Source: Sisyra terminalis
Lineage: Eukaryota > Arthropoda > Insecta > Neuroptera > Sisyridae
Direction: 5' to 3'
DNA length: 64,000 nucleotides
Assembly (NCBI GenBank): GCA_958496175.1
Contig: OY292274.1
Location: forward strand, 56,740,630 to 56,804,629
Shown: positions 36,193 to 47,361 of the stretch, one piece after another
Layout of the letters: every line of letters starts with the position of its first letter
Numbering within the stretch: the first letter of the stretch is position 1
Notes under the pieces: model-generated
Seen by the model: only the letters and a program-made list of their open reading frames with translations
Databases searched by the model: none
Told to the model about the DNA's origin: nothing
Made by a program: the position numbers and the translations under genes

Positions 36193-36198
36193 AATAAA
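36193..36198 (+). terminator. LTR polyadenylation signal
   Basis: AATAAA 36 bp before the LTR end, in the position expected for the R/U5 processing signal. Confidence 0.5.
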
Positions 36199-36289
36199 CG
36201 CCATCTTAATACAGGTTTGAGATTTCACGTTACAGTATTTTACTTTTATTATCACTAATAAAGGTGATAATAAATGAGAATGTTTTCTT

Positions 36290-37075
36290 GTAACAATAAA
36301 TACCTTTCATATTTTTTCCAATTCTTCCTTTGTAACCTCGCAATCTTAGATACGTGCCTAGATTGCCTTACAGATAATCCATCTCTGATGTCGTTTATCC
36401 CTGGTTCTTTTTCATCTATCCCTGGTTAAAGTTTATTAATCGAAGTAGTTCATTCCTCTTTTTGATAAATCCAGGATTCTAATTCTTTATTCCTTGTTTC
36501 TTGTGACCTTCCAATGTCTCTGTTACAACATCAACATCAAGTATGAATCTTTTTCTTCTGAAAGTGTCATCCATTTAATCAGCTTTTCTTCTTGTAATCA
36601 TATCAATATTAATTCTTTCTTCGTTGATTATCTTCAATACTTCTAACTTCTACCTTACGATTTGGTTATTTATTTTCTCCATTCTTTACCAGCACCAAAT
36701 TCCAAAGCTCTATAGATACTTTCGTTACTGTTTCCATAGGATTCTGTTTTCTAATACATTCAATGCTATATTCCACAAATAGCACATTAATTTTTAAACT
36801 TATTACCGAAATACGGTATTGATACTAGTTTAACGGTATTACGGTAATGACGTATTTACATTGACGTATTTTGGGCATTTATGTAGGAATAGGAGCTTAT
36901 ATACCACATCTATATACCATCAGTAGCTGTTTAACTTTAATTCTTTCAATTGCTCTTCATTTTTTTTATTTTTATTTGTTACGATTTTTAATGATGGGTC
37001 ACTTATCATCTTCATGCTCAGTGGTAAATTGTTTACCTTTGATGACAATGTTTCCTAACATTTGAGGCCGCTCAT
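36290..37075 (-). pseudogene. Degraded non-LTR retrotransposon reverse transcriptase relic
   Basis: The minus strand near 37060 reads QMLGNIVIKGKQFTTEHEDDK (cf. YLGN.IT.DG..TTEI). Near 36600 it reads RINIDMITRRKAD, stop, MDDTFRRKRFILDV (cf. TI.RRKA.W.GH..RR.C.LK.V), then ETRNKELESW. Block order agrees with the relic at 14.6-15.1 kb, but decay is stronger and the middle is expanded. It lies immediately downstream of the solo LTR and is unrelated to it. Confidence 0.4.
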
Positions 37076-38831
37076 GTCTTCCAAATTTTTGCAAGATAAA
37101 TATTTGTATACATGTTGGCGATTATTTGTTTATCTCCTTACTTGAATATTTTATCATTGAAAATCAAACAATGACATAATTGCGACCCACTTATTTGTAT
37201 TGAATGTCAAAACATGTTCACCATATTTAAATAGTGCATCAAGTTTCTGTTATAAACCTTCTCGGTGGAAATGCTGGGGGCAAGTTTATGAAAGCTTGAG
37301 ATTGACCTTAACTTTCTTTATCTCACCAAAGTGAAATTAAGTAACTTGAATTCTTGTATGTAATAACTCTTGAGATTTATATCAGAAGATTTGGCCAATT
37401 AAAATTAGAAACAAAGCCAAAGTAAGGTCATCATAATTCTTTTAAGATGCAGTGCAGAGGAAATCCTAGAAGAGGTATTCAGAATCATTCGATACGATAG
37501 ACTTTTCACCAATATTAAATCCATATTAAATCTTAATTTGGAACTAAGGTTTATGTGGCTTAAGACAATAAAAATAAATTTTGAAAACTGATAAGTAAGT
37601 AACGTTTATATTTTTTATGCGTAAAGAACCACAGTAATGATTAGCTGATTGATTTCATAAATCATATTCTCCAGTATGAGTATATTACATTGCGTTAAAC
37701 ATTAGCATTATTTTAATGATGAAAAAAAATTTTCCTCACTCATCATATCTGATTGAAATTTATCGATGTATTTTACATTTGACATTTCAAATGAATTTAC
37801 GGATAATCATTTAAGAATTTTTGCAATAGAACCTCTAACATTACAAAGGTCATTTACTTTTTTTCCAATGGGTTTTTGAATGGCTCATTTTTTATACATA
37901 TTGAAACGTTTAGTTATAATTTTTTTTTGAACTAACATGATCGTTGTGTCTAACGTTATGAGTGAACCAAAGATATTTATCACTTTTACATAATAATTTT
38001 TCAAATAAACTACACGTTAAAAATAAAGATAATTATCATAAACGCGACATGGGGCGCCTAAGTTTAATGGGTAAAAAAATTACAAGACGCTAGAATATAT
38101 TTATGCAAAAATGACCCGGGAGACTTGTAACGTTCTATTTTATAAATTTCTATATTATAATGAAGTAGGTATAGTTATGTATATTTTGTACGGATTATTT
38201 TATACGAAAAAAAAAAACACAAATAACTAAAATGAATTCAAATTAATTCCTATAAAAGTGTACAAATTATTACTTAAGGTTCGATTGTATTATTTTGTAT
38301 TTTATTATTATGATACATTTCACATATAAATAAAACTTTTCTTATTTTATGTTTGAAAAAAAAATCTTTTGCAATCTAAACACTAACTTAGTTTTTTTAA
38401 AGATCAACTAATGTTCTTCCCTTAGTGCTAAACTAATGCTTCTTATTTTACCTACCCTTTATCAATTCGTTTCATTAATAACTCAAAACTAAAAAAAAAT
38501 GATTTAAAGGCTAACGATATACGAAAGCAACAATCAATTAATCATAATTTGACCTAAAAAAGATTTGTGAAGATGATTGAAACCCGAAAACAATTTTTTT
38601 TTGTTTCAATATGAAGGGTTTGAAATCTAAAGAAGAACTTGGACAAGACTAAGATACCAAATTAAAGATAAAAACGGAACAATTTGTTCACCGATTCCTT
38701 GGACTGAATGAAAGGTACATCACTTGATGGTAATCTGTCTTTACCAGCGAACAGTACTTGATAAATCGTTAATTAAGTGACATAAATACATAAGGCCCGT
38801 TATTAAATAATGAAGTTAACAACTTATTCGG
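37076..38831. other. No gene recognised
   Basis: AT-rich DNA. A small GC patch at 38040-38120 (GGGGCGCCTAAG, GACCCGGGAGAC) has no frame. Nothing else was seen. Confidence 0.45.
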
Positions 38832-38942
38832 ATGCCCAGCATGTCACCACCACCCCCCAGTGACTTCTTGGACACAACGCCCGGAGTCGCACCGTCATCG
38901 TCATACCATCGTTCATCATCATCATCACACAAAATAAACTGA
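38832..38942 (+). CDS. Possible coding exon or small ORF, Pro/Ser-rich, 36 residues
   Basis: ATG at 38832 opens MPSMSPPPPSDFLDTTPGVA followed by PSSSYHRSSSSSHKIN and TGA; an in-frame TAA lies 15 bases upstream. Codons are GC-richer than the flanks and the Pro/Ser bias resembles the low-complexity tail of a transcription factor. However, the Ser run comes from a (TCA)n microsatellite-like tract (38909-38928), which would give the same reading without selection. No splice acceptor is clear. I do not recognise a family. Confidence 0.2.
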   Translation: MPSMSPPPPSDFLDTTPGVAPSSSYHRSSSSSHKIN

Positions 38943-39332
38943 ATCATCTGATTTGTGAACGAAAAAACGTTAATTGAAATAAAAAATGAAATGGTAATTT
39001 CACTCAAGATAAATTACAATGCGTGTTAAAAAATTAGATCCCAACCGAGCTAAGCATATTTTATGTTTTCTTGATACGACTTTAGTAAGCACTACTATTA
39101 ATCTTCACTTATTATTAAACAATTAAATACTTTCCAAATTGAAGTAATTTGCCTATATGAAAGTTATAATTTTAAGTTACAAAGCTATGCGATTACAATT
39201 CAAGCGAAGGTATCACCGTACAAGTAATATTCTTTAATGGTACTATCTTACATAAATACAAAAAATTGAAATACTTGTACCAGGTATAACCCTTTATTTT
39301 ATTCAAAACAGTCTACTTGAGACTATACAACA
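38943..39332. other. No gene recognised
   Basis: AT-rich DNA between the possible exon and the transposon cluster. Confidence 0.45.
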
Positions 39333-39397
39333 AAACATCGATGTTTATAAACGACATATCGATGTTTGATAGAATCGATATTATTTTTGCATCCCTA
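39333..39397 (-). mobile_element. Probable terminal remnant of a hAT-like element with ATCGAT reiterations
   Basis: On the minus strand the end reads TAGGGATGCAAAAATAATAT, then CGATTCTATCAAACATCGAT, then a perfect 14-bp palindrome AAACATCGATGTTT (39333-39346). TAGGG fits the YARNG start of hAT ends, and reiterated ATCGAT subterminal motifs are common in them. The opposite end was not found. Confidence 0.4.
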
Positions 39398-39508
39398 GAT
39401 GTAATAAATTTCATATGAATTATTCCCGTTCAAATCGTAGAACCAAATATACATCGTCTTAATTTTAGCTTCTACAAACATATTTTCTTAGATTAGGTTA
39501 ATTTGATC

Positions 39509-39556
39509 AAAATAAGATTTTTTCACTGACTTTGAACAGTTGTACTGTATATATAA
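39509..39556 (-). repeat. Palindromic repeat family, copy D, left terminus
   Basis: TTTTTTCACTGACTTTGAAC followed by AGTTGTACTGTATATA is the family terminus in inverted orientation (compare GTTCAAAGTCAGTGAAAAAA at 16.5 and 43.4 kb). It is cut at about 39556 by the retroposon below. Confidence 0.65.
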
Positions 39557-40298
39557 TTACTAGCTGATCCCCGCAACTTCGTCTGCGTAACGTAGGTGTA
39601 GAATTTGTTTTCTTTTCAAATTTGCCATTTGTAGTGGTATATGAAAATTTTTATTTTTCTTATTTCTTTTACGAAAAACATAATCATACTTAAAAACACT
39701 ATTTTGTCAACTTTAAAAAGACACATTTAATAAACTGTTGCAAAGAATAATTGTTCTATGTAATAATCAATTAATTTTCAAAAAATATTTATAAATATCT
39801 AAAAAGAGTATGTCTAATGCGTATAGCTACGGTAGGTATACCTACCGTAGCCCAAATAATCTGTAAATCAATCAGAATCTATACATAAATAAAAAATATC
39901 GCCAAGTTTAATAAACTTGGTCTTAATTATAAGTAAAGAGCGGTGACCATGCAACATTTTTCAAAATAAATAACTATAATAGTTAGACATATGCTGTCGC
40001 TCTGTTTTTTGTAGATAATGATATGTTCTGCAAAATCGTACTACATTATTTTGTTCTATAACCAATAGTATTCGCAGCGCACACGATAAAAGAATGTTTT
40101 TTGGTAGTTTTTTCAAACCTTGGGTTACATTATAGGAGTTTTAATATGGATCCCTAACTTTTTTGAAAATTTAATATAGTCTGCGTTCACCGGAAATAGT
40201 GTAGCTTCCCAACAGTGAAAAAAATTTTTAAATCGGTCAAATAGTTTCGGAGCCTATTCAAAGCAAACAAACAATCAAATCTTTCCTCTTTATAATAA
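39557..40298 (+). mobile_element. Retroposon-like insertion (TAGCTGATCCCCGC...CCTCTTTATAATA type)
   Basis: The start TAGCTGATCCCCGCAACTTC / GTCTGCGTAACGTAGG and the end AAATAGTTTCGGAGCCTATT, AAGCAAACAAACAATC, TTTCCTCTTTATAATA are signatures I associate with a very abundant insect interspersed repeat, non-autonomous and probably mobilised by an RTE-type LINE. No frame is present. The class is from memory and should be confirmed by a repeat-library search. It splits copy D of the palindromic family. Confidence 0.5.
39826..39851. repeat. Perfect 26-bp palindrome
   Basis: The half-site GCTACGGTAGGTA is followed directly by its exact complement, inside the retroposon-like insertion. The cruciform or RNA hairpin would have 11-13 uninterrupted pairs. 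Confidence 0.85.
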
Positions 40299-40304
40299 AC
40301 GATA

Positions 40305-40524
40305 AGATATCATCACAACGCAGTTACGGAGTGGTCCAAACTACTTGATGGCCACTGAGGAAGATTGCTTGGCAATCGAAATACGTATCTGGGCAATACG
40401 TCACGAATATTTTTGTTTCAACTTCTGTTCAAATTTATGTTTATGGTTTAACTTTTATGTATTATTATATAAAATTATACTACATAAATTGGACCGCAAT
40501 ATATCTTGTATATTATATACATAG
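40305..40524 (+). repeat. Palindromic repeat family, copy D, right arm
   Basis: Resumes at the family core (CATCACAACGCAGTTACGGA, GTGGTCCAAACTACTTGATG) and runs through TTCAAATTTATGTTTATGGT to AATTGGACCGCAATATATCT and TGTATATTATATAC. The hammerhead-like motif is at 40355-40402. The final GTTCAAAGTCAGTG terminus is absent, so this side is truncated. The 106-residue minus frame at 40455 is a by-product. Confidence 0.75.
40355..40402 (+). ncRNA. Hammerhead-like motif, copy D
   Basis: CTGAGGA (one change in the core), a perfect helix II GATTGC-TTG-GCAATC, GAAA, helix ACGTAT-CTGGGCA-ATACGT, C. Helix II is best preserved here. The two-base offset before helix III persists. Confidence 0.3.
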
Positions 40525-43047
40525 GTTAATTTGGTTATTTCTAATTCAAATTTTGGGGTTTGTTTTCTAATTATATTGGAAGCAACACGTTTCATTGTCA
40601 GCCATAATAGTGTATGTACAAAATGTTTGAATTCTTTGGTGGTATCCTTAAAACAAAACGTAAATAACAAAGTGTAAATAAAGACAAACTTTTTGGGAAC
40701 CCAAATAGTCAAATAAAAGCAAAAAAAAAATATGAATTGGATTCGAAACCTTTCAACTATCATTAAGAAAATCATTATTCAGCAACGACAAATAATCCAA
40801 GCGATACACCTATTTCCCAGACTATTCACTAAGATTTCAACAAAAACAGGAAAACTAAATTTTAGTATTCAAAAACTTTGCTAAGCAAATATCACATCAT
40901 AAACTTCAATAAAACTAGAACTCAGAGATATTCGAAACGAAGAAATGAAGATTCATTTCTTACATCTATCCTTTCTCCATTTTACGTACAAATTGCCTGT
41001 TTTTATATCATATTAGTAATAAGTAGTCAAGTTTAATAACTACTAGGCATGCATTGATCTAAAACCTTCAATAATTTTTTCACCCATTTGAATAAAAAAA
41101 AATATCTATGTAATTACTTTGTATCTACCTTTGAATACTTGTATTATCTTATAAATATTCTATCAATAATAGTAATCATTAACTTTCCATCATTCTTAGT
41201 AACAACCACAGTAAAGTATAGCATTTAATTTTCTTAAGTGTTTCTAAATTCCAAAGTACCATCGAAGTGCTATAAAAACGAGGAATTAAAAACATAAAAA
41301 AGAATATACGTGCAGTATATCTCAGCCTTGTATCTTCTATGTAAAATCTAATCAAATGCAAATACTAAATGAATTATAAAAAATCAAAATGTAAAATTGA
41401 TCGATATATATACAGAAATCATTTACTTGTTACTTTATGCACTTAAGCATTTTATCTATAGGTAAAATATGGAACAAAACTTTATATTTTCTGTTGCAGT
41501 ACAGTACAGAACAAGCTTAAGCGAATTGAATGGCAGTTATTCAAAATCAAGTAGATATTCCTTTTGAAATCAGAAAGAGAAAATAAATTGAGCTTAGAAT
41601 CTTTGAAATGTTTCAAACGTTTGATTAATCTTTGATACGATCAGGAAATACAAGTTAGTAAGTTAAAAATGGTAACTAAACCCATGTTCGAGATACGAGA
41701 TATTGATAACTCTACTTTGTTTTTATTGATTGTTCCATCTATTTAAATTTTAACTGAGCCTCATTCCAATGGTTGGAATTCAATCTTTACTAAAAAAATT
41801 GTCTATATTATTAAATAGTACCTCTGTATATGAAGTCACGGTATTGGTAAAGATTTATCTAATATATTGCTATGTAATTTATATTTATTTGAAGAAAATT
41901 ATTCTTGTAAATTTTGTAAAAATGGGAATAAAAAAAGGGTTAGAAAATGCATCTTATCTTTGAGTATAAATTAAGTTATGTATTTCGTAGTTCTAATTAG
42001 CAAGGACTAGTTATTTTTATTTAACCACTACCTATTAAAGTGCACTCATCCAACTCATTAAAGTAAACCAATAAATATATATAATTTTTTACGGAAATAG
42101 TTACGGTAGTATAAACATAAACCGCATAAACTTTTCCATTTATTTTTTAACTTTTATAGCTTCTTCTCTAATATGATAATATGCAGGTACAGGTTATTTG
42201 TTACTCTCGGCTTACTAAATTCAAAATTTGAATAATTTATGCGATATAAACGATACGGTCCTACCACCACTAAATTCTGGTAAGTCCACCTTTTATTCAA
42301 TGACAATATTTTTTTTTTCCAAACAGGTAGCGACAAGTGGCTCTTGTTGGACGTCAATTCGATTTACGCGTTTTGTTGCAAAGTAATATTTAAGTTAATG
42401 TCGTATGCTTTCCATACTTTGAACAGAATTATATCTGTAGTAAAGGTCTTAATCTTATATGATATGTGAAACTAAATTTATTACTCCTATAATGTAGACA
42501 TGTGCTATTAATTAGTATATCTACAAATTGATTTGTTTATCCAGTTAGGGCATAAAATTCAGTTTTTAATTTGCTCAAAAATAATTAAAACAATTTTTAA
42601 ACTTGAAGGTTTCCATTATTTGATATAGTTTTCAATTGGGATTAGGGATTCACATAAAGGGCTAAACAGTTTAAGTTGTAGTCATTGGTTTTGGAAAACA
42701 GGATAAAATAAGTGTGGTGTTATCCCTTACAATTTTTATTAAATTCCCTCTTTAATGTTTTTTTTTGGAAAACTTTGAAAATATTACCCTTAGTATATTT
42801 AAAGTTTACATTTAATGTGAAGTTAATAATCTTCACCAAATGGAAAAATACAAATAAAATATAAGACATTGAAAAATCAGGGTCATAAAACTTTACAGAA
42901 AAAAAATAACTGTTGATTTCCAATTTGTGTTTTTATTTTCTTTATCTACCATCAACATTGAAAAAATGTATTTTTCAAAAATCACCTAAAAGGCAGTGGT
43001 GATCTATTTCAGCATATAAGTCAAGATTTTGTGAAATTAAAATTCTT
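40525..43047. other. No gene recognised
   Basis: AT-rich DNA. The frames at 41179, 41769, 42154 and 42720 have no recognisable domains. No repeats were recognised. Confidence 0.45.
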
Positions 43048-43480
43048 GTTTATAGAAAATATAAAATATGTTTTAGTCTTATTTATAATTTATAAAAGTA
43101 CCTAAACTATAAACATACCTATATTTGAACAAAAGCTCCAACAATTGTATTTTTTGCCATATTATCCAGATATGTATTGTGATTGCCAAGCAAACTTCTT
43201 CTGTGATCATCAAGTAGTTTTGGATCGTTCAGCAACTATATGATGACTCGCTATGATTGCTGTTAAATGCTATGTGCTTTTTTGATGACCACTGAGAAAG
43301 ATTTCTCGGCAATCAAGTTACGTATCTGACCAATACGTCAAAAATACATTTGTCTGAGCTTTTGTTCAAATTGATTTTTAAAGTCAGTTTTAGTAAATTT
43401 TTTTTCATAGATTAAATATATTTCACATATATATTGTATAAACAGTATAACTGTTCAAAGTCAGTGAAAAAATCAAATTG
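43048..43480. repeat. Palindromic repeat family, copy E (decayed)
   Basis: Outer arms GTTTATAGAAAATATAAAAT and ATATTTCACATATATATTGT..AAACAG, inner TTTGAACAAAAGCTC / GAGCTTTTGTTCAAA, inverted GATTGCCAAGCAAACTTCTT and GAAAGATTTCTCGGCAATC. Terminus ACTGTTCAAAGTCAGTGAAA ends at about 43475. The hammerhead-like core is eroded (CTGAGAA, GAAA lost). Confidence 0.7.
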
Positions 43481-46400
43481 GATTTTTTTCTTTAAATGGA
43501 TTCGGAAAATACATGAAAATAATATAGTTTTTTCTTTGATGTCTGTTTACTGTTGAATTTTGAACACAATTAAACGACAATTTCAAATTTTGAACTGTAA
43601 AATTATGTATAGAAACAAAGTTTATTCAATAAACAGTATATTTTATACAACTAGGTTAAAACTAAAGCAAACTTTCATAAAGTTTCTGCATCTTTGCCCC
43701 AGAAAACTATAAAAATTAATGAACCTCTTTTGCTGCGTTTTTTTCGTCAAACGATTTCGTTAGTATTAAATATTCTCTGTTTATGTACATTTCAAATAAT
43801 GGATGTTGGGTTTACTGCGACCTAACATTGCATTAATTGGAATTGCCATCCTTGCAATCCGTTAACCATTAGAAACAATAAAAATGTAGGTACCAAAGGC
43901 AAAAATTTCGAGAAAATTAATTTCATAAAAATGATGATTAAGTATTGATTTTGAACTATGATTAAACAACGTTTAAACTTTTTCCAATGAAATAATATTT
44001 GAACAATAATGAGGAATAATAATACTGTCGGCAAAAGTTTAGTTTATACTATAGATTCTTCTAAAAAATTGTTTACTAATAATGAAGAAATAAAATAACT
44101 TCTTTACAATTTTCAGCTCTTTGAGTTTACTTTAGTGTTTTTTATCTGGATTAATCTACACCCCACATTACCTAAGTACACATTGATCCCATTACTTATT
44201 GTTGTGCACAATTTAGTGATCTCTATTTTATTAATAAATCTCTTCTAGTGACACATATCTTTCTTATATTTCGGTACTTCACAATCAATGTAGGTAAACC
44301 GTGAAAGTCAACCGTTAAACATAATTGTTTCATCCCCTACAGTTTATTCAAACAATATCTTAAGAAAAAGTTCCTCCGTTATCGGTTCAACATCAAATAT
44401 GTTATACGAAATACCTACCCAAATGTATATTTAGATAGGTGCATCTAATTTTAACCGAATAAAAATAAACACAATAATTCAACTTTGTAGCTGAATGAAT
44501 TGATTTGATCTAAAAATCGTTCCGCTTAAGAGCTTTACCACAATAGAAGCAGAACATTACAGAAGTTATATGCGACCCCTAGTATTTTTATATCTGACGG
44601 TTAACATAAAAATGCAATCACCCACTTGTTGATATGTTTAACGCGCGTTTAAAACTCATGTTTGACTTTGTTTTTATTTATATAATAATTTGAGCTTTAT
44701 TTATTGTCACTTCAATAAAATGACTTACAAAATTAATTGGCATTAAAATTATCAATGAAAATGCTACTTAAAATATTTAATAAAATATGAATTATCGCAC
44801 AACTGTAACATGAGTACTTCGAGAAAAAGATTTGGTTATATAGTGCACCTTAAGTAATCTATGGAACATTGTTGGTCTTAAGTAGGTGCCATTAGCCATA
44901 AATTTACTTATTTGAACGATTATTATAGATAGAGCAGTTATGTAGGTAGGTAGGTACTATAACTGCCAAGATACAGGACCAAATTGGATTAATAAAATGG
45001 TTGTGATTATTTTTCAAAACAGTCACTTTAAACAACTAACGTTTAAAATCAATCGAATAGGAGAGATCTTTTTTAGAGACCTATTATCCAAAAAAGGCGT
45101 TTATTAAATCTTTCCTTAGTCTCAAAGAAATAAGATCAACGAGCTTTAGTAAAACCAAAAAAAATAATTTGAATATTAATATAGAAAAGATACGTATGAT
45201 ATTTTCTTAATTATTGGTTCTCTGATTATAGGTTGATAATCCCCTTGATATTTTCAGACTCCAATTCAAATGATCCATTCAGAAACTGATCCATTATTTA
45301 TTAATTCCCGTGAAAGTTAGAACTCTGGTTAATTGATTCCTCTTGCATGCTTTTAAGTAAACAATTAACCTTATGTTAGCATGTGTCTAAATTTGGCAAG
45401 AAAACGATGATAGAACGTTTATAATCATTAATCATTCACATTATATGTATTAAGAAATCCATAGGTGTATTTACTGAAAAATAATCAACATAATACAGTT
45501 TATTATTCTTTTTGTAACCACCGTTTTCATATTTGACAGTTTGCTGATATCTATGTGTCGATATCACTTGGTAGGAATTTATTTTATATTGCCTCAAGTT
45601 AAAGAATTATATCGATATAAAAGAAAATTTTTAATACACTGTTTGATCTTTTCCATCAATTGAATTTTTTTTTAGCCTTTAAGAATTTAACTGAACATAA
45701 AAGCTCACGGTATATTTTACTGACTTTGCCAGGTTAGGTTTGCAATAAAAAATATTTTTCATATTGAGCTTTAGCTTGTAGATATTAATGATTACCTATC
45801 CAAGCTATAGGTAAGTATGCAAACAAAAAATAATATTTTGGTCTTTATCAGCGATATTGGTCTATATTGCTTGTATTAAAAATCTTCCAAAAAGTATTCT
45901 AAGTTTGGGTATTGGGACTTTCATAATTTTTTCGATATTTATTTGAAAGCTGTATATTGTTTTCAAACACATGGTTGTATAAATTATTATCTATAACATC
46001 AATAAATATTAATTTATAATATTATAATCTTTATATACCTTTGATTAATGAAAAGTGGTTTTGAAATATTGAAAGTTTGTGAAACTCTGATTTACAATTG
46101 TTTTGACTGTTGTTTGAAGGTAATTATAAAGTATTAAATACCTACATAATTTTCAAATGAATAAATTCCCACAAAGTTTTACAAACTAAATAGAAATTGG
46201 CTCCTACTATTGGTTTAGATATTGGTAGAATTGGTTCATTGGAATTAGAATTCGTTAAGTTGAAATTGATCGATGATAAACATTTATATAATTGGTTAGA
46301 GTATGAATAGAATTTTTGGAGGAGTATAAACCAAGGAAGTAATAACTTGTGTATTAGTATACTCAAATGCACTGAGTGCATCTGCTAAACCGATCTATTT

Positions 46401-47220
46401 TTGATCCTTTTAATCAATTTTTAAAAAAATATTTTTGGCTTTAGTTATCCTTTTTGGGATTCGGTTTACCATCATTAAATATTTGTTGAGTAGCAGTTTT
46501 CATAATTATATGGTCATTGGGATCGCTAACCTTCGACATTCAAAGACGATGGAATTGAAAAGAAGACCCATTTTCCATAAGATACTTAGAACGAGGGCAA
46601 ATCAGGATTCCCCAGTTCAGATCTAATTATATGGTTTAAAATTAAGCCATTTCTTCGGCTAAGAATGAATATCCAATAGTTCCTTGTCTTTTATTTCTGG
46701 TAATAGGTATAAGTATTAAGAAATTAATAAGGGGGAACAATAAAATGAATCTCATCTTTAAATAAGTAATCTTGTTAGAAATTTGCTATAATCAAAAGTC
46801 GTAACACACAAAACGAAAGCCCTCTACTGGCAGCTATGAAAATTTGTATAACTATAAGCTTACAGAGGTTTGGGTATTCTATACTGCTTGTAGTATGTAT
46901 TTTATGATTAATTTGGAATCAAGTTGATAAGTGTTACTAAGTTTATTACATGGGTCTAATATTTTGTAACAATAATTATTATAATTGATCTTGATTGATC
47001 TCAGAAATTAGAATTTATTAAATTTTCCAATGTAAAAAAGCAAGACGATTTGCATTTAAGGTTTAAATCAAGAACGTTTTAAATATACAAGTTCTATTCT
47101 TAATGATACAGCGATTTTTGACTGGGTAATTTAATTTAAAACGCGGGATTTTTTTTAGCGAATGCCAAATAATTTATTTGTTGTATACTTGTAACACTTA
47201 TACACATATTTATAGAATAT
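43481..47220. other. No gene recognised
   Basis: AT-rich DNA with a GTAG microsatellite of about four units at 44940-44957. No domain in the frames at 43822, 46142 or 46435. Confidence 0.45.
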
Positions 47221-47233
47221 TTTTTCGAGAGAT

Positions 47234-47320
47234 ATGTCGTGCTATGGCGACATAAAGGAAAGCGCAATGCGGCCTTCTGAGTACTTCTACATGTACGTTG
47301 AAGAACTAAAAGTAACTTAG
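47234..47320 (+). CDS. Possible 28-residue small ORF
   Basis: ATG at 47234 reads MSCYGDIKESAMRPSEYFYM then YVEELKVT and TAG. An in-frame stop lies 18 bases upstream. Residue composition is protein-like and codon usage differs from neighbouring AT-rich noise. Family not recognised. It could be an upstream ORF or part of an exon. Confidence 0.18.
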   Translation: MSCYGDIKESAMRPSEYFYMYVEELKVT

Positions 47321-47361
47321 TTACGTCGAATCAGGCCTGAGGAAGAACTTGTCCCAAGCAG

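Larger units (their letters stand above)
35776..36238 (+). mobile_element. Solo LTR with 4-bp target-site duplication
   Basis: The LTR is 35780-36234 (455 bp). It starts TGTAACAGAAAGGGACAAGG and ends TTTCACGTTACA (TG...CA with inverted TGTAAC/GTTACA tips), flanked by identical GTAT at 35776-35779 and 36235-36238. The inside has retroviral-type order: a U3 with TATATAA at 35960-35966, a likely start near 35988-35992, and AATAAA at 36193-36198 before the end of R. No primer-binding site, gag/pol or second LTR follows, so this is a solo LTR left by recombination. A 4-bp duplication fits Ty3/gypsy or some BEL/Pao elements. It is more GC-rich than its surroundings, and because only one LTR remains its age cannot be read from LTR divergence. 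Confidence 0.82.

Noticed and set aside
35764..36240. Heat-shock gene first exon or hsr-omega-like non-coding RNA (HSEs, TATA box, CAG|GTTTGAG donor-like site)
   Set aside because: The same interval has TG..CA ends, a 4-bp duplication on both sides and AATAAA near the end, which fits a solo LTR better. No heat-shock protein frame follows.
15233..40402. Calling the repeat-core motifs active hammerhead ribozymes
   Set aside because: Helix I is not visible, two extra bases separate GAA from helix III, and helix II is damaged in several copies. Kept only as hammerhead-like.
40455..40775. 106-codon minus-strand frame
   Set aside because: Overlaps the right arm of palindromic copy D and continues into plain AT-rich DNA; no domain.
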